Assembly: GCF_003205205.1 (NCBI RefSeq)
Contig: NZ_QJRL01000004.1
Span: forward strand, 186,001-250,000
DNA: 64,000 nt
Direction of reading: 5' to 3'
From: Pseudomonas sp. LB-090624
Lineage (GTDB): Bacteria > Pseudomonadota > Gammaproteobacteria > Pseudomonadales > Pseudomonadaceae
This document shows, in pieces, positions 46,306 to 54,564 of the stretch. The position numbers and the translations under genes are program-made. Positions within the stretch are counted from its first letter, which is position 1; the number at the start of each line of letters is the position of its first letter. The notes beneath the pieces were generated by a model, which ran no database searches, was not told where the DNA came from, and worked only from the letters and a program-made list of their open reading frames with translations.

Positions 46306-48210
46306 TCACTGGACCATCGCGGAAGCGTTGTTCCAGTCGTTCACGTACTTTTGGGAGACCTCGGGGGTCCAGCTGAAATCGATACCGGCGTTGGGGAATT
46401 CCTTGGCCAGCACGGCACCGAACGACACGCGGTCGGCACAGTGATCCTGCTTGCACGCCTCGGGTTCACCGGCGCTGTAGGCACGGTAGGTGGGCACGGC
46501 GCGGCCGTCGTCCAGCGGGAAGTACGGCGTGGCGTTGGCCACCTGGGTCACGTACCAGCCCTCGCTGTATTCTTCGTCCGCCACCAGGCGACCCTTGCTC
46601 GGGAAGTCGATGGTGTAGAAGTCACCCTGCTTCCCGGTCACGTGCACCATCATCGGCGCCACGCTGGCCGAGCTCGACGGGTTCTGCTGAGCCAACGGCG
46701 AAGCGAAGCGCACCTTGATGCCGGCCATTTGCGCCAGGGCTTCGGTTTCGCGCCCTTTGAAGTCGCTCATGCCGTCCTGCAGCTGTTGGTAACGCTCCAG
46801 CACCCGGGTATGCACGCGGGCCAGTTCCTGCTGACGCTGGCGTTCTTCACGCACACGTTGCTGCTCACGCTGCACCGCCCAGTTGGCGCCGTCGCGTACA
46901 TCGAAGAACAGGCCCTGACGGTTGATGCCGATGCGGTTGCGGACGATTTTCTGCGCGTCGTTACCCCAGATGTTGGTCGATATCGCCGAGATGTCCTTGA
47001 CGATGAACAAGTTGGCCACATCGGTGGTGGTTGGCGAGGTGGTCTTGATCAGGTCGAAGACTTCCAGCGCGGCTTCCTTGTACTTGGCTGCATCGAGGGC
47101 AAACGACTCGTCCTGTGTGACCGCCACGTAATAAGGGTCGCCGCTGAACGGGCGCAGCACGCCGTAGCTGCCACGGCTGAAGGTCAGGTACACCTTCATC
47201 TGCCGGCTGGGGATTTCGCCTACCAGGAAAGCCGCTTGGTCAGCTTCCGGAGTGAGGTAGGACACCGCCTTGTTCTTGACCGCAGGCTCAAGGTTCTTGT
47301 TGAAGATCAAGCCGCTTGGGTGCGCGTAGACACGGTTCCAGCTATCGCCACGATAGGTGCCCACAGCCTTCCAGCTGATTTTTTCGAAGTTGCCTTCGCC
47401 AAAGCCGGACGCTGGGCACGGCATGGCCGGCGTGGTGCCGAACGACAGGGTGTCGCCGTCGCTGATGATCGATGTGCTGAGTACCCATTTGCAGCCCGCG
47501 GCATCCGTTACCTGCATCAGGTTGCGGTTTGCCAGGACTACGGAGCGGCCGAAATCGGAGGTGGGCGCTGCGGCTACTGCGGCCGCAGGGGCCGGGATGG
47601 GCGGTGCAACCGGGGCGGCTGGGGCCTCGGCGGCCGGCGCTGGGGCCGGTGCTGCAGCTACGGCTGGGGCAGGCGCGGGAGCCGGGGCAGCTTCCGCCTT
47701 CGCGGGTGCGGCTTCAACGACCGCCGGAGCCGGTTCGGCTGCAGGTGCTGAAGCCGGAGCAGCAACCGGTGCTGATGGCTGCACAGGTGCCGGCACTGGC
47801 GCAGGTGCTGCAGCCGGCGCAGGGGCAGCCGGCGCAGGGGCAGCCGGCGCAGGGGCAGCGGCGGCAGGCGCGGCGGCCAAGGTCACCAGGCCCAGGTTGC
47901 TGGCATTGCCCGAGCCGCTGGCGTACAAGTTGCCCTTGGCATCGACCGCTTTCCAGCTCACCTTGGCGGTCGAGCAGTCCTTGGCGAACACGAATGGCAG
48001 TTTGGTCAGCAGGCCCGACAGCAGTTCCTGGTTGTCCCAGGCCGGGCGGGTGATGGTCATTTCAACCTCGGGTTTGCACCAGTTGGTTGCGTCCCCAGGC
48101 ACTTCGACCTTGATGTTGTCTTTCTTCGAGAAGGCCAGCTCGTGAGCGGACGCCTGCGGTACCAGACCACAAGCGCCGATCACAGCCAGCGCGAGCGCGT
48201 GCTTTTTCAT
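46306..48210 (-). CDS. secreted protein with an Ala/Pro-rich linker, unknown function
   Basis: A 634-residue protein: a signal peptide (residues 1-22, ending ASA), a small N-terminal domain (about 23-110) with two cysteines, a linker of about 100 residues made almost only of Ala and Pro (about 112-220), and a C-terminal domain of some 400 residues with a coiled-coil segment (QREQQRVREERQRQQELARV). Such linkers often span the periplasm or wall. No enzymatic motif recognised. Middle gene of the operon, 8 bases after the SH3 lipoprotein gene. Confidence 0.65.
   Translation of the reverse strand: MKKHALALAVIGACGLVPQASAHELAFSKKDNIKVEVPGDATNWCKPEVEMTITRPAWDNQELLSGLLTKLPFVFAKDCSTAKVSWKAVDAKGNLYASGSGNASNLGLVTLAAAPAAAAPAPAAPAPAAPAPAAAPAPVPAPVQPSAPVAAPASAPAAEPAPAVVEAAPAKAEAAPAPAPAPAVAAAPAPAPAAEAPAAPVAPPIPAPAAAVAAAPTSDFGRSVVLANRNLMQVTDAAGCKWVLSTSIISDGDTLSFGTTPAMPCPASGFGEGNFEKISWKAVGTYRGDSWNRVYAHPSGLIFNKNLEPAVKNKAVSYLTPEADQAAFLVGEIPSRQMKVYLTFSRGSYGVLRPFSGDPYYVAVTQDESFALDAAKYKEAALEVFDLIKTTSPTTTDVANLFIVKDISAISTNIWGNDAQKIVRNRIGINRQGLFFDVRDGANWAVQREQQRVREERQRQQELARVHTRVLERYQQLQDGMSDFKGRETEALAQMAGIKVRFASPLAQQNPSSSASVAPMMVHVTGKQGDFYTIDFPSKGRLVADEEYSEGWYVTQVANATPYFPLDDGRAVPTYRAYSAGEPEACKQDHCADRVSFGAVLAKEFPNAGIDFSWTPEVSQKYVNDWNNASAMVQ
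47816..47860. repeat. tandem 15-bp repeat inside the Ala/Pro linker
   Basis: GGCGCAGGGGCAGCC occurs three times in direct succession (last base varies). On the coding strand each copy encodes APAAP-type residues, so copy-number changes would lengthen or shorten the linker in frame. Confidence 0.75.
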
Positions 48211-48218
48211 GGTATTCC

Positions 48219-49079
48219 TCAGATCAGTTCCCAGGTGCCGTTGGCTTGTTTGCAGAAGGTGTTCTGCTCTTGCTCGGTCTGGCCGCTTTGCGATTTCAGG
48301 CTGACGGTAACTGGGCGGCAGGCGGCTTCTGCGGCGACCGTCTGGGTCGGCAGCGACTGGATCGAGTCCAGGTCGAAGCCTTGTGTTTCCTTGCTGGCGG
48401 CAACGTCCAGCTCGTCCAGGTTCACCGCTGGGGTCACGCGTTTGGCCACGGCCTGGGCCTTTGGCTCGACGTAGTTCTTGTGCACATAGCCCACGGTCAC
48501 ACCCTTGCGGCCCACCAGGATCCAGTCACCGGTGGAGCCCACGGCGGTGAATTCGGTGTGGTTCTTCAGGCTGCCGACCTTCTCGCCAGTCTGGTTAGGC
48601 GCAGCACGCACGTTGAGGTTGTCGCTGATGGTCACATACGGCTCGTTGATCAGCTTCATCGACGGCACCGCCTGGATCTTCGGCGCGCGCTTGACCTCGA
48701 CCTGCTTGGTCTTGGTGTATTCCTTGCCCGGTACGATCTGCGCGGTGGCGCCGGAGTGGTCGGACTTCCAGGTCACTGGCTGGGCACTGGCAGTGGTTTG
48801 CTGCTGGCTCAGCACTTCCTGGGTGCGCAACGCCAGGGCCTGCTGGTCCTTCTCGTCCAGCATGTGGCCGATGCGGTTGCCCACGTAGGCACCAATGCCA
48901 CCGGCGATCAGCGCAGCGGCGATCTTGCCGTTGCCACTGCCCATGGTCGAGCCGATGGCCACACCGGCCAGGCCACCAATCACGGTGCCCGCTTGCTCTT
49001 TGCTGATCCCGAGCTGTGCACAGGCCGTGGTAGAGGCGATGGCGACCGCCAGAAGGGACGCGACGAATTTCTTACGCAA
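48219..49079 (-). CDS. lipoprotein with glycine-zipper and SH3 domain
   Basis: From TTG 49079 a 286-residue protein. The start is chosen because GGAG lies 8 bases before it and the signal peptide RKKFVASLLAVAIASTTAC begins there; the earlier in-frame start at 49109 has no site. Cys19/20 is the likely lipidation site. A glycine-zipper (VIGGLAGVAIGSTMGSGNGK to GGIGAYVGNRIG) follows, as in outer-membrane 17-kDa-antigen-like proteins, then a bacterial SH3 domain (about 155-210; NLNVRAAPNQTGEKVGSLKN). First gene of the three-gene operon. Confidence 0.72.
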   Translation of the reverse strand: MRKKFVASLLAVAIASTTACAQLGISKEQAGTVIGGLAGVAIGSTMGSGNGKIAAALIAGGIGAYVGNRIGHMLDEKDQQALALRTQEVLSQQQTTASAQPVTWKSDHSGATAQIVPGKEYTKTKQVEVKRAPKIQAVPSMKLINEPYVTISDNLNVRAAPNQTGEKVGSLKNHTEFTAVGSTGDWILVGRKGVTVGYVHKNYVEPKAQAVAKRVTPAVNLDELDVAASKETQGFDLDSIQSLPTQTVAAEAACRPVTVSLKSQSGQTEQEQNTFCKQANGTWELI

Positions 49080-49717
49080 GTGGAGCACTCCATTTTCGGT
49101 GGGGCGCACAGCCGCCTACCGCAGCCAGGAATTGGCGGCAGCATTCGAAATTGTGCGGGGTTGTCAGAGAGGGCGCAGCACTGGTCGCAGACGACAATTC
49201 AGCCGTCCAGCGAAGGGCGTAGGGGTAGACCAGCACGGCGCGAACCATCCAACGAATCCATGTCAGGAAGAGGTCATCGCCCAGCGCGTAATCATTACGG
49301 CGTGTGGCCTGGGCGTGAGTGGCGTATTAGAGAGCCGCATTGTAGCCCAAGGTGCCATTGGCAGTTCAAGACAAAATGTTGCGGGAGGCCTGTCTGATGT
49401 ATTGGTAAAAATCCGTCCTACAACTTGTACTCAGAATTATCCCCTTCCTTGTAGGGCGTTTCCCAAACATACTGCCAACCCGCTCAAACGGTTGCGACGG
49501 ATTCGGTCGCGCTCTAGTCTCGGCTCGTCGTTGTGAAATTAGCGACCGGCTTTGACAGGCCGACTACTCAAGTTTCCGTTGCAGCGCTTGATGGCAGCTG
49601 TGCATGGGGCACATTCGTGTGCGCCGGGTCCTTGGGTACCGGTCTGTCAACCCATGTATAGCTGCCTCCATTCGTTTGACAGCGTTGCCAGGCGGCTCCA
49701 CTACCCAAGGAGCTTAC
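49080..49717. other. 640-base intergenic region with a repeated upstream element
   Basis: Divergent region between the SH3 lipoprotein operon and a small plus-strand gene. It includes the 49459-49521 element and a possible hairpin (GTCGTT/AGCGAC near 49528-49547). No ORF is convincing; the region 49130-49440 holds nothing I recognise. Confidence 0.5.
49459..49521 (+). promoter_or_regulatory. conserved upstream element, copy 1
   Basis: A 63-base segment from TTTCCCAAAC to CGCGCTCTAGTCTC that matches 50456-50518 without gaps at 46 of 63 positions by hand. It lies about 200 bases before a small gene. Probably a promoter/leader motif shared by small Pseudomonas genes. Confidence 0.5.
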
Positions 49718-49981
49718 ATGCGCAAGACAGTCCCCGATCCACCCTACTCCCCCCATTCCACCCAGATCCTGCAAGACACCCTGGTCCAGTCCTCAGAGTA
49801 CGTACTCTGCGCCCTGTCCGTGGCCCGCCAATCCGTGCAACTCAAACCTACCGCCCACAGCTCGATCGTGATGCAGGCCGTGATCCATGAAATGGAAGCG
49901 GTACAGGGGCTGGTCGAGTCGGCGTTGATGCAGTTGCAGATGCGGCCGCATTTACCCACAGAGCCTTACACCTTGCATTAG
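49718..49981 (+). CDS. small Pseudomonas-type protein of unknown function (DUF6124-like)
   Basis: An 87-residue protein beginning MRKTVPDPPYSP, a start shared by many small Pseudomonas proteins, followed by two helical stretches. A good AAGGAG site precedes ATG 49718 although the frame is open earlier. It is followed after a REP hairpin by a DUF3077-type gene, a common pairing. Assignment to DUF6124 is from memory and uncertain. Confidence 0.6.
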   Translation: MRKTVPDPPYSPHSTQILQDTLVQSSEYVLCALSVARQSVQLKPTAHSSIVMQAVIHEMEAVQGLVESALMQLQMRPHLPTEPYTLH

Positions 49982-49989
49982 CAGGTCAT

Positions 49990-50019
49990 GCGTCTTCGCG
50001 GGCACGCCCGCGAAGACGC
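49990..50019. repeat. REP-type hairpin
   Basis: GCGTCTTCGCGGGC pairs perfectly with GCCCGCGAAGACGC (14 bp, 2-base loop) between two small plus-strand genes. Confidence 0.8.
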
Positions 50020-50055
50020 CCGCCCAGGCAACCCAGTATCCAGGGAAACAAAACA

Positions 50056-50328
50056 ATGCCCACCGACAACACAACAGAACCCACCACAGTCGGCAAGACC
50101 TGCTTCTACCAAGGCGAAAACAACACTCACCCGCTGTTCCGCATCGAACCCGGCATCCCCTGCCAGGACGCCCGCGAACAGGCGTCCGAACTGATGGGTT
50201 ACGTGCGCGACCTGATCATCACCGGCCTGATGGACGGCGACCAGAAACTGATCTGGGCCTCGCATTACCTGAGCGCGATGGCCAAGGCGCTGCTGGATGA
50301 TGCTGAGTTGGGGATGATGAAAAAGTAA
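50056..50328 (+). CDS. DUF3077 family small protein
   Basis: A 90-residue protein with the family pattern FRIEPGIPCQDAREQASELMGYVRDL and WASHYLSAMAKALLDDAELG. Helical, no signal peptide. Function unknown; such proteins are common in Pseudomonas and often occur in pairs or groups. Ribosome site AGGGA. Confidence 0.75.
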   Translation: MPTDNTTEPTTVGKTCFYQGENNTHPLFRIEPGIPCQDAREQASELMGYVRDLIITGLMDGDQKLIWASHYLSAMAKALLDDAELGMMKK

Positions 50329-50664
50329 GTGCGAGGAAGCCCTGGAAACGCAAAATATCCCGGGGCTTCACCGATTGCATCATGTCGCAAACGCACTTAA
50401 GCGAGCCCCCACGCTGACAGCTGGAGTGCGACATTCTCTACCGCCATGTAGTCCATTTCCCAAACGCTCAGCAAACCCGCGCTATCCGTTGCCAGCGCTC
50501 CGCTCGCGCCCTAGCCTCATCACGTCGCGGCCAAACCAAGCGCCGACGATGGGAGGCGAACATCGCTGCAGGCGTATACACCCGTTGCGTAATGGGCAAC
50601 CCACTCCGTTTAAAAAGCGGCAGGCCGACTCAGCCGCTCACTCAAACGAGCAAAGGAAATTTTT
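50329..50664. other. intergenic region before the antitoxin gene
   Basis: About 335 bases. Holds copy 2 of the upstream element (50456-50518). The expected toxin gene of a HigBA-type pair is absent here; I see no frame with a RelE/HigB-like sequence. Confidence 0.55.
50456..50518 (+). promoter_or_regulatory. conserved upstream element, copy 2
   Basis: TTTCCCAAAC and CGCGCCCTAGCCTC at the same 49-base offset as in the copy at 49459. It lies about 150-200 bases before the antitoxin-like gene. Confidence 0.5.
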
Positions 50665-50727
50665 ATGCTTTACGAGGTAAAAAATGATGAGCAAAAAAAT
50701 TTCGCCGCAAGACATGCCAATCCTTGA
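50665..50727 (+). CDS. possible 20-codon leader ORF overlapping the antitoxin start
   Basis: ATG 50665 has a good AAAGGAAA site and reads 20 codons (MLYEVKNDEQKNFAARHANP) to a TGA inside the antitoxin gene, in another frame. Its own ribosome site is better than that of the antitoxin, so it may couple or regulate translation. Too short to judge as a protein. Confidence 0.3.
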   Translation: MLYEVKNDEQKNFAARHANP

Positions 50728-51034
50728 TCTGGATTTGAGCAAAACAAAACGCTTCGAGGCCTCCCGGTTCCTCGACAGCCCGGAAACCATCGCGGCATTT
50801 CTGGCAGAGGCAATGAAGGCTAATGACGCTCAAACCCTGATGCATGCATTGGGTGAAGTGGCAAAAGCCAAGGGCGTGAATCAGTTTGCGCAAGACGCAG
50901 GGGTCAATCGAGAGTCTCTTTATAAAACGCTGAAGGGCGGAGAAAAGACCCGTTTCACCACTATTCAAAAACTGATGGTTGCGTTAGGTGTAGAGCTCAC
51001 AGTCAGGCCGCTCGAGAAGCTTCCGGGCTCTTGA
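50684..51034 (+). CDS. HigA/probable-addiction-module-type antitoxin, orphan
   Basis: A 116-residue protein with the antidote-family outline: LDSPETIAAFLAEAMKANDAQTLMHALGEVAKAKG (split here by domain: about residues 30-65) and a helix-turn-helix FAQDAGVNRESLYKTLKG. It should bind DNA and, in a complete pair, neutralise a RelE/ParE-type toxin encoded upstream. No toxin gene is found upstream or downstream, so it is an orphan or works with a distant partner. Base composition is AT-richer than the core genome. Confidence 0.8.
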   Translation: MMSKKISPQDMPILDLDLSKTKRFEASRFLDSPETIAAFLAEAMKANDAQTLMHALGEVAKAKGVNQFAQDAGVNRESLYKTLKGGEKTRFTTIQKLMVALGVELTVRPLEKLPGS

Positions 51035-51091
51035 TTGAACCGCTCGGGCAATTAGCATGCTGGCTGTAAATCTTTGCCTTCCATAACGAAA

Positions 51092-51123
51092 AAGCCCCCG
51101 GAAGCTTTCGCTTCCAGGGGCTT
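51092..51123. terminator. hairpin terminator next to the left island end
   Basis: AAGCCCC-GGAAGC pairs with GCTTCC-GGGGCTT with one mismatch and a 4-base loop. Like the hairpin beside the intact tRNA, it has AAGCCCC outer arms and lies a few bases before the 28-bp repeat, so it may be the original tRNA-Ser terminator, now displaced. Confidence 0.65.
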
Positions 51124-51130
51124 GATCTTG

Positions 51131-51158
51131 TATGGCGGAGAGATAGGGATTTGAACCC
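51131..51158. repeat. attachment-site repeat, distal copy (tRNA-Ser 3' end)
   Basis: 28 bases identical to 57596-57623, i.e. the last 26 bases of tRNA-Ser(CGA) plus 2 flanking bases. The match stops abruptly after TTGAACCC. This is the typical scar of site-specific integration at a tRNA 3' end. Confidence 0.85.
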
Positions 51159-51385
51159 GCCCAGATGGTTCAGCAGGCCGCAACAGGCCCGTTTTTATTG
51201 ACGTCTAACCCTATGGGACTGGGCAGGGGCGTCCCAATCCGGCCCAGATTCTACCCTAAGATTCCTGGATGCTCGCCACTTAACCAGTTGCATAGCGCGC
51301 GTCTGGTTCAAGGCTGCTTTTCTTGGCCAGGCTTGATAGCCAGGTGCTATCTTTGCATCTCCTTTTGACATCTGAGAATGAATCT

Positions 51386-51724
51386 ATGACAGCTGAAGAG
51401 AAGGCGCTCGGTAAACTGCTTGAATACGGGCATTTCCATCAGGAAGACAGCAAGGTAGAAGGCATTGCAAAGCGAGCCATGAGTCATGGTTACGACAGCC
51501 TTACTCAACCGCAGAAAGCAGTTCTCAGTAAACACCTCACAAGAGACTGCGAAGGCGTCACGGACCCGGGCGGACACCACAATGGCTGTCAAGCAGAGCT
51601 TGAGGGTGAAGCTCTCGCCGAAGCGCTCGACAGAGAGAGCTACGGCGACGGTTTCATTTGTGACTCGTGCGACCAAGAATCACATGAGCATCAGCGCCAG
51701 TGGGACAAGATGAATGCTGAGTAA
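51386..51724 (+). CDS. small cysteine-motif protein of unknown function
   Basis: A 112-residue acidic protein. The second half has paired cysteines: DCEGVTDPGG...GCQ and ICDSCDQESH, which could bind zinc. The N-terminal half is helical (EEKALGKLLEYG). Start ATG 51386 has a GAGAATG-type weak site. First gene inside the island, pointing towards the CHAT gene. No family recognised. Confidence 0.55.
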   Translation: MTAEEKALGKLLEYGHFHQEDSKVEGIAKRAMSHGYDSLTQPQKAVLSKHLTRDCEGVTDPGGHHNGCQAELEGEALAEALDRESYGDGFICDSCDQESHEHQRQWDKMNAE

Positions 51725-51839
51725 GTCCTGACCTGCACACCTCGACGGTGATCGTGTAGCAACATGAAAAAGCGCTTAAGCCCCGGAGCACTAGGACTTG
51801 AGCGCCTCTTTACCTTCAAGCATAAGCGTACGCGTTGGC

Positions 51840-54005
51840 CTAGCAATCCCCAAGCGGCGTGCTTTCCGACATGCCGTACCCATCCAGCAAGATCACAAGC
51901 AGCTCAGGTCGACCTACCTGGCAATAAAGCATAGTTTCCATAAGCGGCTTTTCTCCACAGACAAGGTTGACGAGATCCGCCGCATCCAGCCCACTATGAC
52001 GTGATACCGAATCGATCAACTTCTCGTACCACCTCTCGTCCATACTATTTATATTCATGTTCGCCTCCATATGAATCTTCATATACTGCTCCTCGGTGAT
52101 TAACCCCCGCTCATCGCGGAACATATGAAGAACATCAGTAGCGAACGACATGCGGAAAAAGCCGGCCATAAATGACCGCCAAGAGATACTACCTACTTTC
52201 AAAGTTTTTAACGCAGGCAAGAATGAATGTATCCGATAAATAATCCTAGCCATGAACACCGCTGAATCTCTTGCATCTACAGGCAGAAAAGTCCCTACCA
52301 CACTTCTTGCACCAGACCGAAGAAGTCCATTTGCCACACTTGCATGAGACCCACCAATTGCCGATGTTGAACATGCACTTAGCAGGACAATCGGGGGCAC
52401 CCTCGCCCTACCCGCGAGTCCCCAAGTGTCTAATTTTTCATTCCCAATTTTGAGCCACCCAGGCTTATTATCTCCATCATGACCACCATGACAATCGAAT
52501 ATCACTATAGCCTTATCAAAGTCATTTAATGCATTTACCACTTCCTCTACAGTAACGACATCCACAAACTTAATCGAGATTTTATCTTTCACCTTATAGA
52601 ACTCGATTGACGTTTGCAGCATAGTTCGGATCGGGTCGACAGCCCCGAAAGACCTGATAATCAAAACTTCACGCAAAATATCTTCAGGGATAAAGGCACG
52701 CCCACCGACTAAAGTATTTTGCAGGAAAAAGTTTCCTGGCGTCATAGGTATCTTAGACACCTCATGACTAATCATCAGAGGTAACTCCTTCAAGTAGACC
52801 CATTCGAGTGGTACATCGCTACATATTTTTAAGCTATCTACTCCTTTCGAGATAAGCTCGCCAAGCTTTTCCCCCCAATGCGCTTTCAGGTCGATATTCA
52901 ACCCCTTGAAGCGCTGCTGCAACAGCGTGCCTGAGCGCTCATCATTCCGCTGATATATACGCTCAATCTCCTTAAATTTTGGAAAATTTAAATTAACAGA
53001 ATTTGGAAGTCGAAGTACTGGCAGGGTCTCGGCTGCTGCAAGGCTAGCGACGGCCAAGTTTGTTATCAACAATTCATGCTGTCGCTGCGAAAGGACTAGT
53101 GCAACCGCTGGATCGTGGTAAGGATTGTCCCTTTCAGTTATGCGGTCATCTTCCACAGTTACATTTGAATACCATGGATTCCTGATTAGCCCCTTTTTTA
53201 TAAAATCCCTATGCCAGCCAACTTTAACCTTTCGAAGGATTTGATTCCAGAAATTCTGATTAATATTATAGAGAGGACCATAAATAGCAGGAACATAGAT
53301 TACAGCCTCCTGCCGCATTTCTTGCGCAGGATTTGACGTCCGCATAACAAATTCAGCACTGGCGGCAACTGAATCAATATAATCCTGTGGATTTGACGCG
53401 TCTAAATCCTCTATCTTCTCAGGCACAAACCCCAGGCTGATCATCACTAGCTCGTTTGCTAAGGTGACACCGCCATTTCGAAATTTCAGTTTCGACGGTT
53501 CATTGTACGGCGAGCGCAGCTTTGGGATCACCGTATTCTCACCCTCGCCGCTGATTTGAACGGCCGCACTGCGAACCAAGTCATAAATAGCGGCATCTAA
53601 CCGATTGCAAGGATGAATATCTGACAATGACCTAAAATCTACAACACCCTCCTCTGCTAAATCCGACACTATCAGCAGATAGACATCCTCGCTAAAAGTC
53701 ATGAGCTTTAATCTTGGAACCATTTCAGAGAGACATAAAACCACGTTAATTCCACCCTCAATGATTCCAGGCAAATGATCCAACACCTGTTCACCAATGG
53801 CAGCAACACCTAATGAAGCACACGCTGACCGCTGCTTTAAAAAATCTTTGTGCTCCAAAAACAGCTCTGATGTGTCATGTGGCAACAATGATGCAAATGT
53901 AAGTAAATTTAGGAACCGCGGCTGTGCCACAGCCACACTAAACCCTTGAAACAAGGTAGTTTGCTCACTGTACGGCATGATCAGCCAGTAGTTAATTGAA
54001 GCCAC
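51840..54005 (-). CDS. CHAT-domain (caspase-like) protein
   Basis: A 721-residue protein whose C-terminal third holds a CHAT peptidase domain (about residues 430-620). The likely catalytic dyad is His506 in FDCHGGHDG and Cys545 in LLSACSTSA, followed by SVVGTFLPVDARDSAVF, as in the family. The N-terminal 400 residues show no TPR or other domain I recognise. GTG 54005 is chosen because GGAGG lies five bases before it; ATG 54017 overlaps that site. Bacterial CHAT proteases cleave partner proteins, e.g. gasdermins, in anti-phage defence; no such partner is visible next to it. Low GC suggests transfer. Confidence 0.85.
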   Translation of the reverse strand: MASINYWLIMPYSEQTTLFQGFSVAVAQPRFLNLLTFASLLPHDTSELFLEHKDFLKQRSACASLGVAAIGEQVLDHLPGIIEGGINVVLCLSEMVPRLKLMTFSEDVYLLIVSDLAEEGVVDFRSLSDIHPCNRLDAAIYDLVRSAAVQISGEGENTVIPKLRSPYNEPSKLKFRNGGVTLANELVMISLGFVPEKIEDLDASNPQDYIDSVAASAEFVMRTSNPAQEMRQEAVIYVPAIYGPLYNINQNFWNQILRKVKVGWHRDFIKKGLIRNPWYSNVTVEDDRITERDNPYHDPAVALVLSQRQHELLITNLAVASLAAAETLPVLRLPNSVNLNFPKFKEIERIYQRNDERSGTLLQQRFKGLNIDLKAHWGEKLGELISKGVDSLKICSDVPLEWVYLKELPLMISHEVSKIPMTPGNFFLQNTLVGGRAFIPEDILREVLIIRSFGAVDPIRTMLQTSIEFYKVKDKISIKFVDVVTVEEVVNALNDFDKAIVIFDCHGGHDGDNKPGWLKIGNEKLDTWGLAGRARVPPIVLLSACSTSAIGGSHASVANGLLRSGARSVVGTFLPVDARDSAVFMARIIYRIHSFLPALKTLKVGSISWRSFMAGFFRMSFATDVLHMFRDERGLITEEQYMKIHMEANMNINSMDERWYEKLIDSVSRHSGLDAADLVNLVCGEKPLMETMLYCQVGRPELLVILLDGYGMSESTPLGDC

Positions 54006-54303
54006 ATTTTCCTCCATTGATGTGATTCTCGTTAGGGACCGCTTGATAATCTTAGAACGAAGATAGCCGCATTAAGAAATCTCAATACCACGCTCAACTT
54101 TTGGTATCAAGCTGCGAAAATACACGCTCCAACGACACCACCAGTTTTCGCTATCAAGAGCAAAGGTTTCTCATCACACAACGCATGAATTAACAGGGAA
54201 TGGCGCACGATCTGTCCCAGGTCCGCCCCGATGAATCACCACCTTTGCCAACGCATACGCACCGCCTGCACTGTATAAATACACAGAACCAAGCGGCATC
54301 GCC

Positions 54304-54564
54304 ATGACCTCTAACGTTCTTGATCAGCAACCGCTTCGCCTCAACCTGGACGAGAATCAGATCGAAGCAATCGCGTGGCATATGGATCACCTGCCACTCA
54401 GTTTTAGGGGCGTTCATTGTGCACCGGCCCGAGACCTGCTGGGCTGGAGTATCCCCGACCTCAGCTCAGCATCTAACGTTTCGCCACAGGCCATTCAGCG
54501 GCTTGAGGGAGGCGCTTCTTTCAATGAAGTCAGCATGCATTCGCGCCCACCGCCGGCCCGATGA
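54304..54564 (+). pseudogene. truncated XRE-type helix-turn-helix gene
   Basis: 86 codons from ATG 54304. The middle part, ARDLLGWSIPDLSSASNVSP followed by QAIQRLEGG, fits an XRE helix-turn-helix. After about residue 72 the frame runs into sequence that is the end of the oppositely oriented phage gene, so the C-terminus is fused or truncated by a junction near 54525. The 300 bases before it hold nothing I recognise. Confidence 0.5.

Larger units (their letters stand above)
51035..51385. other. island left junction, no gene
   Basis: Contains the terminator (51092-51123) and the 28-bp tRNA-end copy (51131-51158). The remaining 230 bases before the small zinc-ribbon-like gene show nothing recognisable. 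Confidence 0.6.

Noticed and set aside
47816..47860. CRISPR-like short repeats
   Set aside because: The units are directly adjacent with no spacers and lie in frame within a coding region. No CRISPR array is seen anywhere in the window.
51131..51158. A second tRNA gene at the left island end
   Set aside because: Only the 3' end is present. There is no anticodon arm or 5' half, so it is an integration scar.
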